Both the position numbers and the translations under genes were made by a program. DNA of 64,000 nt, taken from assembly GCA_025602905.1 (NCBI GenBank), contig JAHLKI010000001.1:2907898-2971897 (forward strand), given 5' to 3'. This document shows positions 9,845 through 22,407 of the stretch, piece after piece (within the stretch, counting starts at the first letter, position 1; every line of letters begins with the position of its first letter). Below the pieces are notes generated by a model that worked only from the letters and a program-made list of their open reading frames with translations, was not told the origin of the DNA and did no database searches. Source of the stretch: Phlyctochytrium arcticum (taxonomy: Eukaryota > Chytridiomycota > Chytridiomycetes > Chytridiales > Chytridiaceae).

Positions 9845-12800
9845 TCACAGCTCGTCGGACGGCTGTTCCTGTGCGTCCACGAATCCGCTGGACGCACCCG
9901 AGGAGACAGAGTGGAATGATGCGGCACCCGGACTGGCGGGAGACGGGTAGAGTGATGATGTCGTTTCCAGAGGGGAGAGGGGGAGGGGTATGGAAATGCG
10001 GGGAAGTTCAGTGGGCGTAAGGGTTGGGGATGAGACGGTCGGGGACGTGGTGACAGGTGATTCAGGTGTTGCAGTGATGGAAGGAATTGGGGATGGTAAA
10101 GAGGGTTCAGCGGGAATTGCGGTCAAAGGAGTGGCAATGAAAGTTTCAGCCTCGGGAGACATAGGTAATTGAACATTTCCGTCAAGGGCCTCTTGTTCAT
10201 TCATTGCCATTATGGGGCTGGTGACGGGGGACGCAGCCCTGACAAAGTTCTCGGGCGAAAGACTATCTAGCCTCTCCTCGATTTCCGCATCATCAACATG
10301 TCCCAAGCGGTCCACCAAATCCCCTGCCCCAACGCCTACTCCTCCCTCCGACTCCTGCTGCGCTGCTAAAATCATCTTCTCCAGGTCCTCGCTGTTATGG
10401 GTATTGCTGCCAGTTGAGCCTATCGTCGAGGCGATCGAACGGCGTCGGCCAAAATGGGCGGGCGCGGCAAACAGATGGGCGGAAGCAGCAGCGGCAGCAG
10501 TGGCGAGGGCTACTTCTGCTTTTGCTTTTTCAACCTCAAGAACTGCCTGGAGAACTCCACGCTCCGCTTGGGCCAGCTCGTCTGCTGATGAACACGTCAA
10601 ATTATCCGTGCTCGACGCTCCACTACGTCCTGACACCGACGATCGGTTGGATAAAAGGCTCCCTGGTGACCTAAGGATGGCCGATTCATACTCCTCAGTC
10701 CGAATAATAAGGGGCGGTAGATTCTTGTCGCTATCAACGCTTTTGGGCACAATCTCATCTTCTTCGCCCGGTCCCTCGCCACCAATCACCAAAGTAGGTA
10801 AGGTGCTCTTGATTTCCCGTGGCATCCAATACTCTTCCATCATGTCTTGGATCTCCTTTGGCTTTTCGATGGGCTTTTCACTGGGTCGTCGCGCAAACCA
10901 GCTCAGCCGACTTGTGGTGCGTTCGAGCCCTTGCGGACCGGCGAGAGCAGCAGCCTCTTCTTTCTTGCGGCGCTCTTCAGCTTTCACCCTTTCGCGTTCT
11001 TCCTTTTCAATCCGTTTACGTTCTTGCTCTTCCTTTTTCTTGCGCAAATTCTCCTCGTACTCTTCCTGCTTCTTCTTCAAGCGCTCTTCCTTGACCCGAA
11101 GCCGTTCTTCCTTCTCCTTTCGCTGCTCCTCTTCTAATTCTAGTCGCTCACGCTCCTCTTCTTCATCCTCATCGTCAAAGTAATCGCGTGTAATAGAAAA
11201 CCCAAGTTTTTCTAGAACCTTGGGAAGACACAGACGATAATCTAAATGGCCCTCGATGACATCGTCCAGGTTTACATTCTCAACGCCGGCAACATTTTCT
11301 ACAGGCCGCAAGCCGGCTACGTTGTTCCAAACGGCCACACTGGCACGGTACAACACTCCAAGAACCATATCGTTTGCCGAGTATCCATTCACTACACGTC
11401 CACTGACGACCGAGACAATCTGTTCCCATTCCTTTTTTTCAGCCATGACTGGGCAGCCGAGAAGATACACTTCCTCAACGATGCCATAAGCCCCGCGAGA
11501 CGCAAGCTCTAACAGACAATGGAAAATGACACGTGCTCCAAGTGAGTAGCCGACTAGAGTGACGGGTCGGTTTTCCTGAACTCCCAGAATAAGGGTATCG
11601 GCCAGTACCTGATGAAAAAAAAAGTCAGATATTACGCGTTATGAGCAAATGAATAATGAATACGTACTCGTCCAGCCTTGTTTGCCTTACTCAACCCAAT
11701 GCCCCAAGGGTTGTCTACCAGATAACTCAATTTCATGACCCACAACGGCCCAGTCAAACCAATCATCAGTGTTGACAGGACAGTTGCCTGTAGTCCTTGC
11801 TGTACCAAAAAACTCGCCACTTCTCCAACCAAAAGTTTGAGTGCACTACCCAACTCCTGCAGTGCGTCTGTTTCCCAGCAGAGGGCGTACTGGTCTCCGT
11901 GGCAGTCGCGTTCCAGGGTCGAAAACGGAAGTGTGTGATCATCAGCACCATATGTAATCCATCCAGCAACCGTGATTAGCACGTTGGTTTGCTTGGCTTT
12001 GGGTGGGCCTTCAGGCTCCTTGAATCGGATACCTTCATCGTAGTCGCCATCCACGGTCGACTGCAGATCATCAAACATGGCTGCCGCAGTGTCTTCGTCA
12101 ATGGTGCCCACTTCGTCCAAATCCGCGGCGGTAAAGTCTTTTTTGACCTTGTTGCCATCTGTGGAACTCTCGCTATGATGCTGTCCAAAGTCCCAGAGAA
12201 TTGTACTATCTCCAAATTTGGTAGGTGATTCAAGTGCTCGGTGCTCTTCATCGGTTTCAGACATCCCCAGACCCTCGTCCAAGCCCCAGTCGTGGGACAG
12301 GTAGATATCATCTTCCGCACCTGATAGCGGGCTACTACTCGAGTTTTCGTTGTTGCTAGGCGCCAGACTGGATCGCCTTCGCAAATCAGGTGACGTCCTA
12401 GACTCTGATTGATCGTTGTTTGGCTTGGATGGAACCTCCTTGAGCTGGGTATTGCTGTTCTCATTGCTACGATCTGCCGTGACTTGCGCGAGCACAGCAG
12501 CGGAAGGACGTTGTGGGACGGGTGGGGGACGACGTTTGAGTGATATATCGCCGCTGCCAGAGCTCTGAATGTTTTCACGCTGCGAGTCTGACACACTGAC
12601 CCAGTTGCCAATACGGTCGAGCTTTTCGGCAGTGACAGGGGCATAACTGGATGGTATTGGCTCCTCTGGCTCTGCAAGAGTCTTTTCGTCTGCAGAGCGT
12701 GTATCGCCAGCTTCTGCGGTTGACTGCTTTACACCATCAGTGGTTGTATCAGCAGCAGTCTTCTCGGCGCGTTGCGTATCCATCTTCTCCTGCAGTGCTT

Positions 12801-14475
12801 GACGCGCTTCCCTTCGCCGCTTCTTTCGCCGTTCGGTCCGACGCGTTTCTTTGTTTTCCTCAATTTGCCGCAAGCCGTCTTCAATTTGGAGAAATTCAAA
12901 CTGGGTAATTCCGCGGGTCCGTTTCATCATTTTGAATCCTCCCATGCTACCACCGGTAAGAACTCCACCAGTTGTAATCAAGGCCAAAGCGCCTGTCGTC
13001 GATAACGCAGCAGTCGCTCCTGTAACACCAAATGTTCCCAACGCAACACCAATACCTCCCGCAATCAGCGGGGCGGCTAAACCAGCTGTTAAACCAATGA
13101 CAGCCCCTCCCGCCAAGGTCGCCAATCCCGTAAACAACCAGCGCTTGCGTCCATCTGCAGTATTTCGTTTGTCCATAAGCTCAGCATCGCCTTTGACTTC
13201 TTCGCTGTCTTCATAAATACGAAGCTGCTCGGCGATAGCTGCCTCAAGCTTGACTACATCGAGCCAGGGAACCTCCAAGTCCCGCGCAACTGATTTGAGC
13301 ACGGCCCTACTGCGAGCATCATACTGCCCGTCGGAAATGCAGAGAATAAACAGATGAGTCAGGATAGTGTATCGGATGTCTGTAGGTTCCAAATCTCCAT
13401 CTTGAGTGTCCTCCATGCCGTCAAAGTCCATCGGAAGTCCCTGTTCTAAAGCCTCCTCCTCCATCTTTTGCCGCTTTTCTTGACGTTGACGAACCACCTC
13501 TGCGGCCTGCTTGGCATCATCAATGAGTGTTCGAGACAGGTCTGATGGCAAGAGCCCGTGCTGTGCAAGACTTTCAATCATGTGGCGCTCCTCTTTACTG
13601 ATATCGAGGTAAATAAACAACCGCTCCATAAAGTGTTCTGCCCATTTCCTGTAAGCTTCGTTGGACTTTTTCAGCCCCTTGATGTCAGGGCGTTTGTTGT
13701 GAACCACGCTCAGGTAGCAAAGTCCCGCATATCCGATTTTCTGCGACTCGGAAAAGATGTTTTGTATGGATGATATCTTCTGGGATTTGGAAACGGGTCG
13801 AGGTCTGTTGCTGAGTCGTGCTTGAGAAGCAGCGGCAGATTGTACAGACATTGTGTCGTCGTTATCGTCATCGCCATATTCTGTGCGGACAGGGGAGCTA
13901 TCGCGACTTGAGCGTACTGAGGGATGGGGATAGGATGGCTTGCGGTTTACCAGATTCATGGCAGAGACCGGTCGGCGCAACAGCTCATTCCCTGCAATCC
14001 GACCGCGCGGTTGCATGGTTGAAATACTACTTGCTCGGTGGAGAGATGCTGTAGAGACAGTTGGCTTCTTTTCCTGCGATAGGGTCGGAGATGACAGACT
14101 GAGCTCTTGCCGATCATTTCTTGGTGACAGTTCTCCAATATCGCTGCCAACATCCGAGCCATCTGAGCCCACAGCACCATTTGATGAAAGGTCTGCGTCG
14201 TCCTCAGCAACATCACTTGCATGTTCTACCGTCCCCGCCTCCACTTCCCGATCAGCTGTTTGTTGAGACGCTTTTGGTGATGCAACTTCTGACGCTTTCG
14301 ACTGTTCCTGATAAAGGCAAAAGCTGGTTTGAGTATATTTGGAGATAAACCATCCCTCTGCGCGGCGGGCTTAAACGTCCAAACTCCGCGCAAAGAGACT
14401 CTGAAGTGAGCAGCGCAAACAACTCACCATGGCGGAAACTTCAGAATCCATCGTTGGTGGTTCTTTTTCGCTCAT
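9845..14475 (-). CDS. MIL1: DUF726 / TMCO4-Mil1-type alpha/beta hydrolase protein
   Basis: Three exons (14475-14428, 14307-11668, 11608-9845) encode 1483 residues. Residues ~1-250 are Ser/Asp-rich and probably disordered. A glycine/alanine-rich hydrophobic block at about 408-475 gives the membrane segments typical of DUF726 proteins. The lipase-like nucleophile elbow GYSLG is at about 916, reached only after splicing into exon 3. A long Glu/Lys/Arg coiled coil follows (about 1015-1110), then a Ser/Pro-rich tail. Yeast Mil1 (YFL034W) and human TMCO4 share the core; Mil1 binds the AP-1 medium chain, suggesting a role at Golgi/endosome membranes. The start MSEKEPP in a 48 nt first exon is my choice because exon 2 has no ATG near its 5' end. 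The long tail exceeds family norms. Confidence 0.8.
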
Positions 14476-15215
14476 GGCGGCCGAGTATCAGTGGCAAGAG
14501 CCTACAAGTTGCTGTTGGCCGTGGAGGCTCGGTGATGCTGATAGGTAAACGCAGTATCCGGCGCGTCAACCACTTGCCGACCAGCTCGTTAGTAAAAGTG
14601 GCCTCTGACTACCAGGAAGAGACTGTCCTGCTTGCCCTTGGAGCTTTAATAATCCTTCTCCGATAGTTCTTTCTGCGATTTGCGAATTTCGAACGGTGGA
14701 ATTGTCACGGTCGTCTGAGCCACACGTGACTTGTGCGGCCAACTTTTGCCATTTGGTTGGCATTTGGACTCTTGGACCATCTCCGACTTTGCAGAGTTCC
14801 GCAATATGGCTACAACGCTCTTGAGAATGTGTGATTCTCAGGAAGGCGAGAATCATTTCAAACCATGCGCATTGGCTTTCGTTGCCGAAGGGGCACTCCC
14901 TGACCAGTCCTCAAATTCCTTGCCCCGTTCGTCTTTTACAAATTTCCATTCATAACATACATATTTTTTGAAAATGCGAAAGAGACTGATGAAATGAAAG
15001 CAATGCAAGCTCTGTGCCTCTATAGAATATACTTGATTGTCCTGTGAATGTGTTTCTGTCTTGTTATGGTTGATCCTACGCGGTGACGCTGGTGATATCG
15101 ACCAGATCTGACTGGCCACCGCTTTTTGTTTATCACAACAAAGAAATCGTTCTTGACTTTACATACATCGTACGCAATCGTCCACGCTACAAACCAAACG
15201 AAGACAAAACATACG
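14476..15215. promoter_or_regulatory. Divergent promoter region between MIL1-like and LOG genes
   Basis: 740 bp between two divergent starts. Short open frames here have no domain or splice structure. Both promoters must lie within it; no specific binding motif is recognised. Confidence 0.35.
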
Positions 15216-16067
15216 ATGCCAGAGCTCAAGTCCATCTGTGTTTACTGCGGAAGCAGTCTGGGAAAGGACCCCGTATACGAAAATGCCGCACGCGAACTAG
15301 GTTCAGCTCTTGTCAAGGTAAACCTCCAACCGTACACGGACCTCCTACCATGATTTTTTCTGACACTATGATGTTTAGGAGGGAATAAGTCTTGTCTATG
15401 GAGGTGGAAGTAAGGGCCTCATGGGCGTTATCGCCAATAGCGTGCACCTGGCCGGCGGAAAAGTATTGGGAATCATGCCAGAGGTATGCAGTATGAGATT
15501 TGAGGAACGGCAAACGCGAGGGTCGAGATTGATTGATATCTATTAGACCATGTCCCAATTCGAGGGAATGGCTGTCGTTGGAGAAGTCATTGTGGTCCAT
15601 GTACGTTTTTTTTCGTAATGTGTACCCAACATCATCATCATCATCTAATCTTTTCCCCCCAGGATATGCACACTCGTAAACAAAAGATGAATGAACATTC
15701 TTCGGCATTTATTGCCATGCCGGGCGGTTTTGGGACATTTGAAGAGCTGTTTGAGATTATCACTTGGCTCCAACTCAACATTCACTCCAAGCCCATCGGA
15801 ATCCTCAATGTGGCCGGGTTCTATGACCCGTTGGTGACCATGATTGACAAGGCCATTGACTCGGAATTTATCCGCGAGTCAAATCGGGGGTTGATTGTTG
15901 TGCGCAGTGAGGTGGGAGAGTTGATTCAGGCTATGAAGGGTATGTGCAGGTACGATCGAACTCATCACTCTGGATCTAACTAATCTAATGTTCCTCGCAA
16001 AGAATATGAAATTCCAGAAGGAGCACAGTACAACCTTTCATGGGAAGCCGCCAAGGACCTGGCCTGA
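15216..16067 (+). CDS. LOG family nucleotide 5'-monophosphate phosphoribohydrolase
   Basis: Five exons (15216-15317, 15379-15483, 15547-15600, 15663-15939, 16003-16067) give 200 residues, the normal LOG length. The family signature is clear: an N-terminal CVYCGSS nucleotide-binding start, VYGGGSKGLMG, and the catalytic MPGGFGTFEE with the Arg of HTRKQ just upstream. LOG proteins hydrolyse cytokinin riboside 5'-monophosphates to free cytokinins; many microbial members act more generally on AMP-like nucleotides. They were long annotated as lysine decarboxylases because of this motif, which is incorrect. The protein is probably cytosolic, with no targeting signal. Whether this fungus makes cytokinins cannot be told from this locus. 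Confidence 0.93.
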
Positions 16068-16248
16068 ATGTGGATGGACAAGCAGTTCTGCTATGTAGGA
16101 TAACAGTGTCAATCACTGGACGCTATTTATTAGGAACTCAACAACTATTAACATAAGAAAAGAAGTACAATATAACTTAAATGTAGGAATGGGCGTCGGT
16201 TATGCATTTGAAGCTTGGGAAAAGGACAGATGGCGGAACAAGAGCGTC

Positions 16249-18994
16249 TTAGTGACCGGCCGCTGGTGCTACACTACCAATCGCCCCCTCTCTCCGCTTG
16301 ACGTCCATCATGAAGCCAGCTACGGCCCGCATATCTACTTCCTTGTCTGTCTCGACGGCTTGCAGAAGGGGGGTCAATAGCTCATCCACATTTTCCACAG
16401 GAACCTTGCAGCAGGCCGCGATGATTTTCTTGCAGCCCAATTCAGACTGGCCCGAGGTAGATTTGAGATGAATAATCTCACTGCGGAGTGATCGTTCCAA
16501 GGATTCCTTTTCTTGAAGCGTTTGACGGAGGTTTTCCATTTGGTGGCTCATATCCTCATGGTGTTGTTCTTCTTGAGAAAGCGGGGTATCATCCATTTGA
16601 GACGAAACCATTCCGCCTGCCATCAATGTACCGCCGCCGGTAGCCCCGTTGACAGAATTCAGTGGCGATGACGCGTGGTAAATATGTGATTTGGTCATTT
16701 CCAAAACGTCCATTTCGGTGGGGGGAACACGCGCAATTTCCTCGCCCAGACACCGTTCCAGATTTTTGATCCGTTGAACCATCTCGGGCAGCATTGAATT
16801 CTCCTTGCGTAAGGCATAGTTTTGTTTCCGGATTTCCGCCAATTCCTTGGTGACTTGTTTGAGCTGGGTGCGAGACTCGTTCAACTGATCCGTTTTGACC
16901 TTCATTTCAGCCGAAAATGCGCAAGACATGTCGTCCACCATTTGCTGAACGGCTGGGTCAAGTTTCAAAGACTTTAGCTTTAATTCTAATGAAGGGATCA
17001 GTAAACTGGTATAAGGAATGGGTGACCAACGTAAGCAACTGGTCGTACCTGTAGAAACCTCACGTCCCCTCGTGGCGCTTGCAACAGCGCTAAGCGCCAA
17101 AGCAGCGTCCTCTTCATCAGTGCGAATACTGGGAAAAACCACCCGACTTGTGCCCTCAGACTTGTCCACCTCCATCGAACCTTCTGTCGGACAGTCGGGA
17201 CGTTCTGGACATCGCGATCCTACCAGCTCCTCAAACCCGAAATCGGCCGGTCGAAGCCCAGCCTTGTTTTCCAGAGAAGCATCTGCACCGACATCCACCA
17301 ATTGTTCTACCAAGTTGCGATTGCCGATCCGAGCAGCAATGTTGAGCGCAGTATCGCCGGCGACGTCTTGTGCATCAACGATTGCGGAAAAGTTGCCATC
17401 GTGGCGTGCAATCCATTCCAAGACGCATTCCATGTAGTACCGACTGGCCGCTACCCGACCCTCAAGTCCTGCTGTGGAAGAAATGTGATGGAGCACGGTC
17501 CGATTCCGGCTGTCCACCACCATCAAGGTTGAACTAAGTTGCTCAAGCAACTCTGGGAAAGTTTGATTGTCATAGTTATTGGTGACACGCACGGCCCGAA
17601 TAAGAGCCGTCTCTCCGTCGGCGTTAACACTTCGGATGTCGGCTCCCTTTTGCAATAAAAGTCGTACGACATTAATACGGGCCAAGGCGGCGGCCCAGTG
17701 GAGGGAGGTGTGTCCTTGTTCATCAATGACAAAGTCAAGGTTTAGATCGGTCGGGATGGAAGGTCCTGAGAGCATGTCTGGAATGTAAAGCGGATCTTCA
17801 TTGACAAACATGGCCATCAACATGGCACGATACTTTTCTGAATTGGTTTCGATGATGGTGTCAGCGTAGTTGTCCGTTCGAGGTCGCTTCTTTGAGTAAT
17901 GATTGGATGCGCTAGGTGAGTTGAGACCACTTTCAGCAAGTTCTTCGTCCACTGGTTCCGCCGGCTGCTCCACTTCGAGTTGGCGTTTGCTGGCTCGAGC
18001 AGGGACAACTCCGGCTTTGCGCCGCCGTGGCGTGGCCGCTTCAGAAGCAGCATGGCGATCATCAGCAGCAGCAGGAGTCGTAGCTGCGCGCGCCTTATAT
18101 TTAGCAGGGACGGCCCCTCCAGCTTTCTTCAAAATGTCGCGATTCGCTGCCGCAACTTGTTCTTTTGTTGGGGTTTGATCGACGCGTCCGGGCAGCGGTA
18201 ATTCAAACTCCAGAATTGGACGCAAGTGAGTATCAACATTGTACATCTGGGCTAGTTGTTCACCGCGTTCGAATGGTATCCTGCTATAGGCATCAATATC
18301 TCGTCATCAAATCAAAAGTCTACCCTTTTACATACCACGTGCCCTGGTACTTTCCATATCCGCCTTGCACTTTTTCATGCTCTCCAGTCATCACCTCCTT
18401 GTCCAAGATCTTTGTGCGCTTGCCCTTGTCAACTCCTGCTACTTTGAGGATTTGCGTGGCGTTCAAGAATCCATCACTTTTACGTCTCATGACTGCAATA
18501 CCATTGCACATCATTTCGTAAACTGGGATACCCGAGTAGACGGCTGCGTAGATTTCTCCATCGGCACCAGTTGCTACTGGCGCGGCTGGCGTCGATGGCG
18601 TGGAGGGAGAGAAATCCCCCTGCATGTCGTCTTCTTCTGATTCGATGTCGGCAACTTGCCTACTAGAACTTCTCGGAACTGACGCGACCTGTTGATAAAT
18701 GTTGCGGGGCGATACGCCCAAAAGACCCAAGCCTCCGGATTCACTGGCTAGCCTGGATAGAGCCGGGATCTGAAGTGGGTGAAAGGGTGGCGGGGCCGAG
18801 GAAGATGGCCGCGGTGGGTACGGGCTGGTGAGGGCACTGCTGGGACCGACAGTGGTGGTGATGGAATCGCTGCTGGGGCTGTTGTTGTTATTATTATTAT
18901 TCGTTATGCTTGCAAGGTAAGATTGGTAATATTCATGTCCTGGTGTCGAAGAATAGTGTGAGGGGTCGTATGGCATGTCTTGACCTCGGAGCAT
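16249..18994 (-). CDS. MBP1: Mbp1/Swi4-type APSES-ankyrin transcription factor
   Basis: Three exons (18994-18336, 18280-17049, 16985-16249) encode 875 residues. The APSES (KilA-N-like) DNA-binding domain spans about 147-255, with GKYQGTW followed after the intron by [10 protein letters not shown]. This region is split by an intron with a GTATGT donor, so neither exon alone shows a full domain. Ankyrin repeats follow (about 400-600; [24 protein letters not shown]), then a coiled coil and an acidic C-terminus, the order found in Mbp1 and Swi4. The family binds ACGCGT (MCB) sites and drives G1/S genes with Swi6. Intron 17048-16986 is 63 nt with no stop in frame, so a naive model would read through it and add 21 residues. 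The N-terminus is Asn/Ser/Pro low complexity. Confidence 0.92.
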
Positions 18995-19998
18995 ACAAGA
19001 TCTGTCAGCGGCTACAGGGGATCACGTCTATGGGTCTCTTGTTTAGAAAAAAATCATCGGTGCAGCCGTTTCGCACGCCCCACACTAACCTTTCTTCCCA
19101 CACACTTTGAATCAAACACGTTGGACTTTGTACGCAGCGTTCTGGAGAGGACTATTTCGTTCGACAGAAGACAGGCAGTGTAGCTGTGGGAATAGCAATT
19201 GTCAGTCAAATGCGTTTGTTTTTTCTTTTTCTAGGACCTACCGAAAAGTCAAGGACGGGATTGCGAGGGGAACGGCGGCGACGGACAGTTTGCTGATGGT
19301 CGTCGTCTTGGGGATGCCCCTGCCCAGAAGGTGCTTAATAAGAGCGACGGCCGGCCCTGACTTTGCTGCGCTTTTCCCAGGAGAGCAGCTCCAGAAACCC
19401 GCAAAACACGGCCGCGCTTTCCAAATTCCAAGAACGCGCTAGACGTGGCGCAGGTGCAGGTGAAGGTGCGCAGCATTGGGTAAGCGAAGGCGAGACTCAG
19501 TGAGAAGATCTCCAGAAGATCTCTCTCTCCTCAGTCTCCTGGAAGGCCGCCTGGCCATCTCACGACGGCCGGGCGGCCAGATTCTTACATTGGTCACAAG
19601 GCATCTCGCTCGCCGCACTGAATCAGCCCTTTTCGACATGACATCCCCAGACAACGGCAGCTCCAACCAGATCCGAGCACCAAAAGATACGAACCCTTTA
19701 AGTCATCCATCCTACAGTGATCTTCACGAGCGTTATTACAACACTCTCAGCTATGAGCGAGCCAAGAGTCCTGTTGAAGTCAATGCGTCCATGCATTCAT
19801 GAAGTACTTGTCCAACGTCGCTTCCGATACCTTGCCCATATCTGATTCTACGTGTGATCACTCACTTCTTTTTAGCTCCTCAGATAAAGACCCTTCCGTA
19901 ACGACAAACATCGGCCACTCTCGCACACACAATGCAAGAAATACTCTACTGAACATGCCAACCTACATGGGCAGCGGCAACTTTCTCGAGGACGCCAA
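18995..19998. promoter_or_regulatory. Divergent intergenic region
   Basis: About 1 kb between the Mbp1-type start and the next plus-strand gene. The open segments at 19639-19800 and 19880-20001 look mildly coding and might be 5' exons of the downstream gene, but I could not join them in frame with good splice sites. Confidence 0.35.
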
Positions 19999-20707
19999 AT
20001 GAGTAAGAAGTTCGGATCGCACTTCGGCCAGACTTATGGACGGGCCCACCCAACAGGCCAAACCCTATATCGCAACTTTCCTGGGTGAGGTCACCTGCAT
20101 GACGGCGCTCCCGGAAGCTACAGTATGGGGGACTCCCCAGGCAAGCCCAGGCTGGTCATTCAATTGGCAGAATCCCTCGAAAATCAACCTCACCCCGACT
20201 GGCTTAACATGACGCAAGCTATGGCCGAGTGTGTCAGATTATGTCCGCTGGGCAACCCCAACAACTATGATTGGATTCGAACAAACAAAAAGTCCCAGGC
20301 TCTTTGCATTCAATTCGATTTCAATATGCTTGATGACGAGCCTGTCCCCGCAACCTCCTTTGCCGACCCCGAATGCCTGTGGGCCGAGTTGGGGCGGGCC
20401 CCGTCGTACCCGATCCTGTATGGTCTGGATCGAAACAGGGTGCCCCCCACGGAGTTTGAAGAGAATCTGCCCTTCGGGACGGTTGTCGCCATTCAGGCGA
20501 TGCTTACTACGTGGGACTTCCCGGCTCGGAAGGGTCCGTGCCAGTCCGCCTTCGCTCAAAAGGGAAAAGCCAGCCGAACCCGCATCCCACCTGGTGCGCA
20601 CCATGTCCATCACGACAATCAAGATCCTGGCAAAAGCCCGGGATAACGTCGTTCATGGGACGGATGCGCACGCTGTCGAAGCCGGCGAGGCTTTGAACGA
20701 CTTGTGA
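19999..20707 (+). CDS. Hypothetical protein, three exons
   Basis: A model of 19999-20084, 20124-20510 and 20563-20707 keeps frame (618 nt, 205 residues). The first intron is 39 bp with GTGAGG, the second 52 bp with GTGGGA. The start MSKKFGSHFGQTYGR follows a purine-rich leader. The protein is soluble, without signal peptide or membrane segment, mildly acidic in the middle, with a charged C-terminal helix ending ALNDL. I do not recognise a family. Upstream open segments could add exons. Confidence is in coding potential only. Confidence 0.45.
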
Positions 20708-21030
20708 TGATTGTTAAGTATTCATCCCTTTCTGAACGAAGATCTTTCCTTTCCTGTACTTTTTCACGTTCAAGTACATATGATTAGGATAACTTCTGCG
20801 TATAATGATGATGTATGAATCCAGTATTATTTCTATACTTGAAGTGTAAACTTTCGTAGACATCGGAGAGACATCCTTGCATCACCAACAACCGCGGAAA
20901 AGGATAATGTGACTGACGCTGCGCAGCCAGCTGGGAAAGTTGTTCCAAAGTTTTCCAAAGCGAGATCGGGAGCTGTAGAAAATTGAGACACTGGCAGAAA
21001 CAACAACTAGAACTTATTTCGACTCGCAAC

Positions 21031-22218
21031 ATGACACTTGAAGGCAAAGCTTCGCTCCTTGCGGCCGCCAATGCCGCATATGTCGATGAAGACTTTACTA
21101 CTGCTCTCGGCGGCTACTCACGCGTGCTGGACGCTTCTCCAAAGGATGCTGATACTTTGCTGAAGCGGGCCGCTTGCCATCACCAACTCGGCCAGTACGA
21201 GAAGGCAAGCAGTGATGCGCAGAGTGCCGTCATCTTGGCTGGAGGCGACCCCAAGTTGCTGGGAAAAGCATTGGTGAAGCGAGCACAAGCGTTGGTTGCG
21301 TTGAAGCAGTGGCAGCAGGCCCTGGATGTTTTGGTGGAAGCAAAGCGAGAGGCCCCTGAGGAAAGCTCGGTTATTCGGGACAAGTTGATCCAAGAGTCTC
21401 AGAAGAATGGAGCTAAGAGTAATATTGAATCGTGCATTATCTCACCACGTAAAATTGCTAAGGCCTTCATCTAATAGTGCCCGAACCCACACCGACCGCA
21501 ACCCCCACACCTACTTCCACCACCACTGCCCCTACCGCCATTCCTCAACCTGCCTCCTTCCTCCCTCCCTCCAAAATCCGTCACGAATGGTTTCAGAACG
21601 AAAATTTCGTGACCATTACAGTGTTTATCAAAAAGTTGCAACCATCAGATGTATCCATTACATTTGCCGACCAAGCTCTATCCTTGACTGCGAAGCTGCC
21701 AACAGGTTCTGATTACTCGTTGGAGCTGGAGCCATTGGCGCACGCTATTGATCCCAGCGAAAGTAAATTCTCTGTCTTGGGAACCAAGATTGAAATCAAG
21801 CTCAAAAAGAAGGATCTGGGACTGCGTTGGGGAACGCTGGAAGGCGAAGAGACTGGGCCTACGTCTACTGTCACTGTTGCGTCAACGGATAAGCCAGCGT
21901 ATCCGACATCAGCGCGAAAGGTACATAGTTTCTTGTAGTTGGCTAAAACATTCTCTAAACGCTCGAATTTTTTAGCGGCACGACTGGGACGCCATGGCCA
22001 AGGAAGTTGATGCCGAAAAGCCAGAGGGGGAGCAGGCTCTCAACGCACTTTTCCAACAAATCTATCGGGATGCGAGCGAGGAGACCCGCCGTGCCATGAT
22101 GAAGAGTTATACGGAAAGCAACGGGACGTGTCTGAGTACCAATTGGGCCGAAGTTGGGTCAAAACCCGTGGAAACGACTCCTCCAGAGGGCATGATTGCG
22201 AAAAAGTACGAAAAGTAA
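21031..22218 (+). CDS. SGT1: SGT1 co-chaperone (TPR-CS-SGS)
   Basis: Three exons (21031-21418, 21478-21920, 21976-22218) give 357 residues. The domain order is diagnostic: an N-terminal TPR region (residues ~5-120; repeats such as [17 protein letters not shown]), a Pro/Thr linker, a CS domain (~155-245; [17 protein letters not shown]), and a C-terminal SGS domain with [25 protein letters not shown] and STNWAEV. SGT1 links Hsp90 to Skp1, supporting SCF ubiquitin ligases and kinetochore assembly. It acts in cytosol and nucleus. It converges with the Fanzor gene, whose end is only about 190 bp away. Confidence 0.95.
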
Positions 22219-22320
22219 TCGCTTTGGTCTTTCTAGCCTTGCATTATGTCTTTCCATGTACATCTTGTTTACAATTCCAGCAATATGAAACGTGAGAGGG
22301 ATTATACAAGTTATATGTAA

Positions 22321-22341
22321 CCCGACCCCCAAGGGTACGGG
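22321..22341 (-). other. Hairpin 3' of the Fanzor gene, candidate guide-RNA scaffold element
   Basis: About 70 bp beyond the Fanzor stop, the minus strand reads CCCG-T-ACCC-TTGG-GGGT-CGGG, a hairpin with an eight-pair stem, one bulged T and a four-base loop. It sits in a GC-rich patch inside AT-rich spacer, next to GGGGGGTTGACGCCC. In described TnpB and Fanzor loci the guide RNA overlaps or follows the 3' end of the gene. Position and structure fit that, but it could equally be a transcription end signal shared with SGT1. Confidence 0.3.
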
Positions 22342-22407
22342 ATCCAGAATATGTGAGGGCGTCAACCCCCCCGGAAAATGTCTATATAATACCCCGACTA
22401 TTTCAAG

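Noticed and set aside
10212..11183. Long plus-strand frame rich in Ser/Arg
   Set aside because: It is antisense to the coiled-coil and Ser-rich tail of the MIL1-like gene, which has the domain evidence.
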